Shown here piece by piece: positions 46,889-53,086 of a stretch of DNA of 59,748 bases. The notes below the pieces were generated by a model. The model worked only from the letters and a program-made list of their open reading frames with translations. It was not told where the DNA came from and did no database searches. This DNA comes from an uncultured Novosphingobium sp. (lineage in GTDB: Bacteria; Pseudomonadota; Alphaproteobacteria; Sphingomonadales; Sphingomonadaceae). The DNA is taken from contig CALKVF010000091.1 in the NCBI GenBank assembly GCA_937996535.1, positions 1 to 59,748 of the forward strand, read 5' to 3'. Numbering within the stretch: the first letter of the stretch is position 1; the number at the start of each line of letters is the position of its first letter. Both the position numbers and the translations under genes were made by a program.

Positions 46889-48454
46889 TCAGTTCACCAT
46901 CCGGTCCGAGCCGCCCCAGTAAGGCTTGCGCAGTTCCTTCTTGTCCATCTTGCCCGCTGCGGTCCGAGGAATCGAGTCAATAAATGCAACTGTCTTCGGA
47001 GCTTTCACGCCGCCCAGCTTGGCCTTGCAGTGGGCAATGATCTCTTCGGCGGTGATACCTTCGGCGATCACCACCGCGTGGACCTGTTCGCCCCACTTTT
47101 CGTGCGGCACGCCAAACACGGCGCATTCGCGGACCTGCGGCAGTTCCGTAACGGCAGCCTCGACCTCGGCGGTGAAGACGTTGAAGCCGCCGGTCACGAC
47201 CATGTCCTTCTTGCGGTCGACGATGTAGAGGTAGCCCTCGTCATCGAACTTGCCGACATCGCCGGTGTGGTGCCAGCCGAACTTGCGCACTTCGGCGGTT
47301 TCTTCGGGCTTTTCGAAGTAAGAGTGCGACACCAGCACGCCGCGCGCGCAGATTTCGCCGGCTTCGCCGCGCGGCACTTCGTTGCCGTCGTCATCCAGCA
47401 GCGCGACCTTGATCGAACGCGTCACCTTGCCGCAGCTCGCCAGCTTTTCGGGCGCTTCGAAGGCAAAGCGCGCAACGTCTTCGGGCGGGAACCAGGCCAC
47501 GATCATCGGGCATTCGACCTGACCATAGGACTGGCACATGCACGGCCCGAACATTTCAACCGCCTGACGCAGCTTTTCCGGGCTGCACGGGCTGCCGACG
47601 AGGATGAAGATCTTGAGCGACGAATAATCGTGCTGGCCGATCTCGGGCGAGGCCAGCAGCTGATACAGCGCGGTCGGCGGCAGATACATATGCGTGACCT
47701 TGTAGTCCGCAATGGTCCGCAGCACGTCCTCGGCATCGAAGCCGGGGAGGATCACCTGGGTCGCGCCGAGGCTCAGCGTCGACAGCGCGATCGGCCCGGC
47801 GGCGTGGGTGATCGGAGCCGAAACCAGCGCCACGGGGGCAGCGGTGCGCCCGCCCATCGCGTCGGCCGCGGTTTCGATCATCGTGCCCCAGCCCAGGTTG
47901 GTGACATTCGCGCCCTTTGAAGGGCCGGTGGTGCCGCCGGTGGGGAAGATCCCGACCAGATCCATCATGTTGCCGAAGGCGTCGATTTCAGGTTCGACGA
48001 AATCGGCGGCGGTCACGCCGGCCATGAACTGTTCAAGGCTGGGATCCTGCCCGCAGGGCTGGTCGAGGCAGACGAAGTGCTGGAGCGTCGGGCACAGCGC
48101 GCGCAGCTTGTTCACTTCATCGGCCTTGGACGAGTGGTAGATCATCCACTGGCAGCGCACGTAGTTGATGTAGCCGGCGTTGGCGTCGATCTCGTTGCGG
48201 GTGTTGACCGGGATCCACTTGCCGTTGGCGCGCCACATCGCGAGCAGGGCGACCAGCAGCATCCCGTCGTTCGGGCCATAGAGGCCCAGCAGGTCCTGAT
48301 TCTGGAAGCCCCCGCGCTGGAGTGCGGCGGCGATCCGGATCGAGAGATCCTTGACCTCGGCGAAAGTCAGCTTGAGGTCGCTGGCGGTGTCGATGATCGC
48401 GAGGCGGTTGGGATCGCGGTCGTGGCCGCGGTCAAAATAGTCGATCGAGCGCAT
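46889..48454 (-). CDS. AMP-dependent acyl-CoA synthetase
   Basis: A 521-aa ANL enzyme: phosphate loop FPTGGTTGPSKG (~168-179), SYGQVECPM (A5 region), WHHTGDVGKFDDEGYLYIVDRKKDMVVTGG hinge and C-terminal IPRTAAGKMDKK with the catalytic Lys. It makes the CoA thioester of a carboxylic acid, here perhaps an aryl or phenylpropanoid acid given the surrounding genes. The next gene upstream (GST) ends 6 bp before its start. Confidence 0.92.
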   Translation of the reverse strand: MRSIDYFDRGHDRDPNRLAIIDTASDLKLTFAEVKDLSIRIAAALQRGGFQNQDLLGLYGPNDGMLLVALLAMWRANGKWIPVNTRNEIDANAGYINYVRCQWMIYHSSKADEVNKLRALCPTLQHFVCLDQPCGQDPSLEQFMAGVTAADFVEPEIDAFGNMMDLVGIFPTGGTTGPSKGANVTNLGWGTMIETAADAMGGRTAAPVALVSAPITHAAGPIALSTLSLGATQVILPGFDAEDVLRTIADYKVTHMYLPPTALYQLLASPEIGQHDYSSLKIFILVGSPCSPEKLRQAVEMFGPCMCQSYGQVECPMIVAWFPPEDVARFAFEAPEKLASCGKVTRSIKVALLDDDGNEVPRGEAGEICARGVLVSHSYFEKPEETAEVRKFGWHHTGDVGKFDDEGYLYIVDRKKDMVVTGGFNVFTAEVEAAVTELPQVRECAVFGVPHEKWGEQVHAVVIAEGITAEEIIAHCKAKLGGVKAPKTVAFIDSIPRTAAGKMDKKELRKPYWGGSDRMVN

Positions 48455-48460
48455 GTTCGG

Positions 48461-49243
48461 TTAACCCCAGCGGTTGATTTCAGGACCCGGCGCCCAGTTG
48501 GCTTCGGGATTGGGCGTGGCAGCACGGGCAAGGGCCGCCTGAACCGAGGGACGGGCGCGCACGCGCTCCATCCACGCGGCGGCGCGGGCCTTGCCGGCAA
48601 AGGCATTGGGCAGCAGGGCGGCCATGCCGACCAGCCAGCCATAGGTTTCAAAGTCGGCGATGGTGAGATCGCCCATCAGCCATTCGCGGCCATCGGCGAG
48701 CTGGTCATCGACCATTGCCACCGCATCGCTGACCTTGGTCACGCTGTCGGCGGTCTGGGCTTCGGGGAAGTCCCCGGCGCGCACCGCGGCCCAGCGGCCG
48801 CGCAGGTCTTCGCTGGCGATGGTCTGGGCCAGCGCGTCGAACGCGGCCTGATCCAGCTTGGCGAGGGCGGCGTGGGCGGTGGCCTTGCAGCCGAGGAATG
48901 CGGCGGCAGGCGCGCAGCGTTCGGTGATCCGGCGGCACCACATCAGCATTTGCCAGTGGGCGTAGGCATCCTTGGGCTGGAGCGTGCCCGCGCCGCTTTC
49001 ATCGAGGAACTGGGCGATGAACACGCTTTCGGTCATCGCTTCGCCATCGGCCAGCAGCACCGGGCCTTCGCCCTCGACGCCCATGTCGCGGGCGAGGGCT
49101 TCGCGCACGCCCGGCAGGCGGTGACGTTCGCCGCCGACCAGGTCGATGTGGCGGCATTCGACTGTGAGGCCGCTTTCGCCCAGCGCGGCCAGCACCGCGA
49201 GGCTCGGGCCATTGGGTTCGCCGTGATAGAGGATCATGCTCAT
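48461..49243 (-). CDS. Glutathione S-transferase family protein
   Basis: A 260-aa GST: thioredoxin domain MILYHGEPNGPSLAVLAALGESGLTVECRHIDL (3-35) with MTESVFIAQFLDE (Ser/glutathione-binding region), and a C-terminal helical domain with REWLMGDLTIADFETYGWL. It is a paralogue of the neighbouring LigF-like GST, with the same WEPN/GEPN opening. ATG 49243 overlaps the region of the upstream stop codon (49245-49247), so the two GSTs are translationally coupled and may act together or as a heterodimer. Substrate unknown. Confidence 0.85.
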   Translation of the reverse strand: MSMILYHGEPNGPSLAVLAALGESGLTVECRHIDLVGGERHRLPGVREALARDMGVEGEGPVLLADGEAMTESVFIAQFLDESGAGTLQPKDAYAHWQMLMWCRRITERCAPAAAFLGCKATAHAALAKLDQAAFDALAQTIASEDLRGRWAAVRAGDFPEAQTADSVTKVSDAVAMVDDQLADGREWLMGDLTIADFETYGWLVGMAALLPNAFAGKARAAAWMERVRARPSVQAALARAATPNPEANWAPGPEINRWG

Positions 49244-49244
49244 G

Positions 49245-50057
49245 TCAGCGCACTCCGCTCGCAATGCCCTCGGATTCGTCGCGGGGCGGGATATAGTCCT
49301 GTTCGAGGATTTCGACGCGGCTGGCCATCGGGGTGCGGCCCAGCTTCCAGCATTCGCGCGTGGCCGGGCGGCGATAGATCGCCCGCAGCCAGCGCATGAT
49401 GTTGGGGGTCAGCTCGTCATTGGCGAGATGCGGCTGCGACAGCGGCATGGCATAGGCGAGGTTGAACCCGTTGACATCGGCCAGGCTGTATTCGTCGCTG
49501 GCGAGCCATTCGCGCTTGCCGAGTTCGTCTTCGAGCATCTTGATGCCCACGCCGATGCGGCGGCCGCTTTCGGCCATTTCGGCTTCGCTGAACAGGCCGA
49601 ACACCGCCTTGCGCCACGCCAGCTGGCGTTCGGGCAGGGGGATGCGGCTGATCTGCTCTTCGATCTTGTCCTGACCATGCGCGGCCAGCGCGTTGGGGCC
49701 GACGAAGAATTTCCAGCCGAACATCGAGAAGCTCGGCGCCAGCCACTGGTCCATGAACTTCATCCACCAGCGGATGCGCCAGCGGGCCTGGGCATCGGCG
49801 GGCATCAGGGCGGGGCCGTCAAACTCCTCGTTGACGTATTCCATGATCGCGGTCGATTCGACGAGCACGCGGCTGCCGTGGGTCATCGCTGGGATCGTGC
49901 CCTGCGGATTGATCGCGAGGTATTCGGGCTTGTGCTGGTCGAAATTCAGCATGTCGATGTAATGACTGCTGAACTTCACGCCCTTTTCCATAAGGGCGAG
50001 CATGGGCTTGCCCGAATTGGCGTTGGGTTCCCAGTGATAGAGGGTGACTTCGGCCAT
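49245..50057 (-). CDS. LigF-type glutathione S-transferase
   Basis: A 270-aa GST starting MAEVTLYHWEPNANSGKPMLALMEKGVKF, then NPQGTIPAM and VESTAIMEYVNEEFDGPALMPAD. The C-terminal domain reads EEQISRIPLPERQLAWRKAVFG, GVGIKMLEDEL and EYSLADVNGFNLA. Each stretch parallels LigF of Sphingobium (EKGLEF, INPRGQVPAL, VTESTVICEYLE, PIPEQQLKWRRA, YSLADI). LigF cleaves beta-aryl ethers of one stereochemistry using glutathione. ATG 50057 (MAEV) is preceded by AGGAGAGG. It heads the minus-strand operon GST-GST-acyl-CoA synthetase-PQQ dehydrogenase. Confidence 0.83.
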   Translation of the reverse strand: MAEVTLYHWEPNANSGKPMLALMEKGVKFSSHYIDMLNFDQHKPEYLAINPQGTIPAMTHGSRVLVESTAIMEYVNEEFDGPALMPADAQARWRIRWWMKFMDQWLAPSFSMFGWKFFVGPNALAAHGQDKIEEQISRIPLPERQLAWRKAVFGLFSEAEMAESGRRIGVGIKMLEDELGKREWLASDEYSLADVNGFNLAYAMPLSQPHLANDELTPNIMRWLRAIYRRPATRECWKLGRTPMASRVEILEQDYIPPRDESEGIASGVR

Positions 50058-50063
50058 CCCGGA

Positions 50064-50106
50064 CCTCTCCTGTTTTTGTATGTGTTGCATACTAAAACAG
50101 GAGAGG
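50064..50106. promoter_or_regulatory. 43-bp near-perfect palindrome at the LigF-like GST promoter
   Basis: CCTCTCCTGTTTTTGTATG (50064-50082), a 5-nt spacer, and CATACTAAAACAGGAGAGG (50088-50106): 18 of 19 pairs match. The left arm includes the Shine-Dalgarno of the GST gene on the minus strand. The inner core TTTTnGTATG/CATACnAAAA looks like a regulator operator. The outer part may be a mirror copy of the leader, or an RNA hairpin that would hide the ribosome site. Confidence 0.65.
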
Positions 50107-50123
50107 ATCAGGTCAAGCGGGAT

Positions 50124-50525
50124 TTAGCCGCGCGATGAATTGCGGTGGATCATGCTCCACCGGAACAATTGCCCGCGCTTGCCGGTGCGGGCCTCGGCCG
50201 CGATCCGCCAGCCCTGGCGTTCAAGCTCGCGGCGCAGCGGGGCAAAATCGCTCCAGCGGGTCAGGCCTTCGATGCGGGCCTTCTGCGGCGACCCGGAGCG
50301 CAGGGTGGCAAACCGCATGGCGTGTTCAGACGCCAGATCGACCTGCGTCCCGCTTGCGCTTCTCGCAAAGGCGAGCGATTCGGGCAGGCGGCTGTCGAAC
50401 ACGGTGATCGTGCGCGCACCCAGCACTGCAGCGCCCACCGGGGCGGCGAGCGCGGCCGAGGCGATCGCCCCGGCTTTGAGCGCATCGCGGCGCGTGAGCG
50501 CGCCCGGGCTGCGCTCCGCGCTCAC
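50124..50525 (-). CDS. Small Tat-exported hypothetical protein
   Basis: A 133-aa protein with a twin-arginine signal: LTRRDALKAGAIASAALAAPVGAAVLGA (10-37). The remaining ~95 residues have no motif I recognise; they include DLASEHAMRFATLRSGSP and a basic C-terminus. Export in folded form, and a 4-bp overlap with the cytochrome c gene of the flavocytochrome, suggest an accessory role (assembly or cofactor) for that complex. Confidence 0.75.
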   Translation of the reverse strand: MSAERSPGALTRRDALKAGAIASAALAAPVGAAVLGARTITVFDSRLPESLAFARSASGTQVDLASEHAMRFATLRSGSPQKARIEGLTRWSDFAPLRRELERQGWRIAAEARTGKRGQLFRWSMIHRNSSRG

Positions 50526-50938
50526 TTGGCCTTACCCAGATAGAGCGCGACCGCATCGAGTTCGGGATCGGTCAGGTCGACCTTGGTCTGCGGCGGCATC
50601 GCGTTCTTGCCGTGGCGCACGACCTGCTTGACGTAGTCCGGCGTCAGATCCTTGCGGTTGGCCAGCAGGCCCATTTCCGGCGGTTCGCCTGCGGCCATGC
50701 GCTGCTTGGTGAGCAGGTTGGTGCCCATGCCGCCGGTAAGGTGGCAATAGCCGCAGTGATATTCGAACAGGGTCTTGCCATCGCCGCCGGCCATGCGGTT
50801 GCCGCCCGGAAATTCGGGCCGCATCTGGTAGGGCGGCGGCGGGGGCGGGCCCTTGCCGGTCTGGGCCGGGGCGGAAGGCGCGGACTTGGAACAGGCGGCG
50901 AGCAGCGCGATCGCGCTCAGTGCAACAAGGCGCTTCAT
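50522..50938 (-). CDS. Cytochrome c lipoprotein, partner of the VAO/PCMH-type flavoprotein
   Basis: A 138-aa class I cytochrome c. Lipobox LLAAC (Cys16), a Pro-rich linker (GPPPPPPY, 30-37) and heme site CGYCH (C62, C65, H66) are seen. A likely axial Met is in NAMPPQ. ATG 50938 is chosen because MKRLVALSAIALLAAC is a good signal; the frame extends to 50980. It overlaps the flavoprotein gene by 4 bp. It parallels PchC, which takes electrons from FAD in p-cresol methylhydroxylase. Confidence 0.88.
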   Translation of the reverse strand: MKRLVALSAIALLAACSKSAPSAPAQTGKGPPPPPPYQMRPEFPGGNRMAGGDGKTLFEYHCGYCHLTGGMGTNLLTKQRMAAGEPPEMGLLANRKDLTPDYVKQVVRHGKNAMPPQTKVDLTDPELDAVALYLGKAK

Positions 50939-52512
50939 GCCCTGCCCTCCCTCGCCTGATCGCGGTAGACCGAAGGCCACACCCCGTTCTTGCCCGGCGC
51001 GATGATCCCGTTGGGGTCGAGCGCGTCCTTCACCTTTTCGTTGAAGCGGCGCAGCGCGCCATCGTTGAAATTGAAGGTGTCCATGATCCGGTCCATCCAG
51101 CCCAGGTGGGTGCGGTATTCACCGTAACCGGCCTTGGCGGTTTCCTCGATCAGGGCGTTGAACAGCTTCTTGATCGTGTCGATCTGCTCTGGATTGTCGC
51201 GATCGAACATCAGCATGTTGACGTTGTTGGCAAAGCGCCCGCCGATGGTGAAGCTGGCGTAGAAATCGACGTCGAAGCTGTCGATCACCTTGCGGCTGCG
51301 CTTGAGCTGGCCGAGCACGTGATCGCCGGTCGCCGGAACCACGGGCGAGAAGCCCATGTGCGCGCCGCGTCCGCCGATCCAGTCCGACATCTGCAGCGGC
51401 ACGGCCGAAGGGATGCCCATCGTGGTTTCATAGGCGTTGATCGGATCGCCTTCGTGCCACCAGGTTTCCTTGGGCGGAGCCTTGAGGTTCTTGGCCATCT
51501 CGGCCTTGACGATCTCGGCCTTGGCCTTGACCACGCTTTCCTCGCCATAGAGGCGCAGCGCGACCTGCCAGTAGCCCAGGTTGTGTTCCTTGAGCAGCTC
51601 GGCCACGCGCCAGTCGGGGATCGCGCCGGGCTTGTCCCAGAAGTCCTTGCGCTGGCCTTTGAGGACCATCTTGCCGAGCCACGAGGGTACGAACACGTTC
51701 TGTTCGATCAGGCCCGCGATCTTGAGCGGAGCGATGGTATCGACCACCCAGCCCACATCCTCGGCGTTGGGAATGTCGAACACCAGTTCGAGGCTCGATT
51801 TGGGGGCGGGCTGTAGCCACAGGCCGGCCTTGGTGACGACGCCCAGGCTCGACTGCGAGAAGGCAAGGTCGAAGGTCGGGCCGAACGACATCGGGAACAG
51901 ATGCCAAGCCGGGTTGTCCTTCATCGCGCCCATGCCGGTGCGCACCAGATCGCCGTCGGGCAGCACGGCCTCGATCCCGCAGAGGTTGCGGGCGTGCAGG
52001 CCGTAAGGGGTGTAGCCGATCCCGTGTTCGAGCGCGTTGCCGATCACCGAGCCCCAGGCATTGCCCGGAACCGACATCCACAGCGGCGCCTTTTCGCGCT
52101 GGATATGCTCGTAGAGGTCAAAGAAGCCGACGCCGGGTTCAACCACGCAGTAAGCGAGCTTGGGATCCAGTTCGAGGATCTTGTTCATGCGGCCCAGGTC
52201 AAGCACCACGGTGCCCGCCATGCGCGGGGCGGCGGTGCCGTAACCCAGGTTCTTGCCGCGCGCGACCGGCCACAGCGGGGTCTTGTGTTCATTGGCGAGC
52301 TTCACGATCGCCTGGACTTCCTCGACCGAGGCGGGGGCAACCGCGGCGCCGGCGGGCCACTGCTCTTGCGAGCCGGGCGCATAGGCATCGGCATAGGCAT
52401 CGCGGTCGGCATCGGTGGCCATGACCCAGTCCTTGCCGACGATGCCGGCAAAGGCCTGCATCGCGGCATCGAAGCCCTGCGGGCTGACACGTGGCGGTGT
52501 TACGAGCTTCAC
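50935..52512 (-). CDS. FAD-linked phenol oxidase/dehydrogenase of the vanillyl-alcohol oxidase / p-cresol methylhydroxylase family
   Basis: A 525-aa flavoprotein. The PP-loop FAD domain has WPVARGKNLGYGTAAPRMAGTVVLDLGRMNKIL (~81-113) and VPGNAWGSVIGNALEHGIGYTPYG. The C-terminal substrate/cap part ends DPNGIIAPGKNGVWP, as in PchF and VAO. His385, in GAHMGFSPV, falls where I recall VAO carrying its FAD-linked His; PchF uses Tyr there. The family oxidises para-alkyl or allyl phenols through a quinone methide. There is no signal peptide. Start GTG 52512, with AAGAGGGGA before it and a conserved operator upstream. Confidence 0.88.
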   Translation of the reverse strand: MKLVTPPRVSPQGFDAAMQAFAGIVGKDWVMATDADRDAYADAYAPGSQEQWPAGAAVAPASVEEVQAIVKLANEHKTPLWPVARGKNLGYGTAAPRMAGTVVLDLGRMNKILELDPKLAYCVVEPGVGFFDLYEHIQREKAPLWMSVPGNAWGSVIGNALEHGIGYTPYGLHARNLCGIEAVLPDGDLVRTGMGAMKDNPAWHLFPMSFGPTFDLAFSQSSLGVVTKAGLWLQPAPKSSLELVFDIPNAEDVGWVVDTIAPLKIAGLIEQNVFVPSWLGKMVLKGQRKDFWDKPGAIPDWRVAELLKEHNLGYWQVALRLYGEESVVKAKAEIVKAEMAKNLKAPPKETWWHEGDPINAYETTMGIPSAVPLQMSDWIGGRGAHMGFSPVVPATGDHVLGQLKRSRKVIDSFDVDFYASFTIGGRFANNVNMLMFDRDNPEQIDTIKKLFNALIEETAKAGYGEYRTHLGWMDRIMDTFNFNDGALRRFNEKVKDALDPNGIIAPGKNGVWPSVYRDQAREGRA

Positions 52513-52534
52513 GCCCTATCCCCTCTTGGTTTTA

Positions 52535-52546
52535 TAACAATTGTTA
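52535..52546 (-). promoter_or_regulatory. Operator TAACAATTGTTA for the flavocytochrome operon
   Basis: A perfect 12-bp palindrome. On the minus strand its last base lies 23 nt before the GTG start at 52512. The leader from the palindrome through the ribosome site (TTATAAA, then AAGAGGGGA) aligns with that at 56179-56213 at identical spacing. Probably a MarR- or TetR-family binding site; the regulator is not in the window. Confidence 0.7.
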
Positions 52547-52581
52547 CGATGAAAAGCAGATTTGCACGCGCGGCGCAAGGG

Positions 52582-53076
52582 TCACGTCAGGTAGTAGTAG
52601 TTGACATAGTTCCCGTCGGGCTTGCGCTCGCCCACCCCGATCCAGATGTGCCGGGTCAGCCATTCGTACTTGCCCTTGGGGGCTTCGAAGGTCGGTTGGG
52701 CGCGCAGGTAGTATTCGGCGTGGGGCACGGCCTCGCCGCCCTCGAAGGCCCACTTGCGCAGCTTGGCCATGGTGTCCGGCTCTCGGCCCCACAGATAGCC
52801 CTTGTTCTGCATGTAGATCGTCACCCCATCGTCGGTTTCGAGCAGGTAGCGCGCATCGAACACGGCGGTGTCATCGGGGCGGAAGTGGGCATAGTCGCCG
52901 CCCGAATTGGGGATCGCGCGGCCCTTCATCATCGGCCCGTCGATCTCGCCCTTGTCGACATAGACCGCGCTGCGCCAGCCGCCGGTCGGGATGTCGGGCA
53001 CCATGCTGGTGCGGGTGAACCACAGCCGGATCGAGAAGCCGAACTCAAGGTGGGGATTGTCGAGGGTGGAAAGCAT
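52582..53076 (-). CDS. DUF3237 domain protein
   Basis: A 164-aa protein matching DUF3237: GGWRSAVYVDKGEIDGPMMKGRAIPNSGGDYAHFRPDDTAVFDARYLLETDDGVTIYMQNKGY. This small beta-barrel fold recurs in aromatic and steroid catabolic loci; its activity is not established. It starts 10 bp after the PQQ dehydrogenase stop, so it is the last gene of that operon. Confidence 0.85.
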   Translation of the reverse strand: MLSTLDNPHLEFGFSIRLWFTRTSMVPDIPTGGWRSAVYVDKGEIDGPMMKGRAIPNSGGDYAHFRPDDTAVFDARYLLETDDGVTIYMQNKGYLWGREPDTMAKLRKWAFEGGEAVPHAEYYLRAQPTFEAPKGKYEWLTRHIWIGVGERKPDGNYVNYYYLT

Positions 53077-53086
53077 CGGTCGTTCC

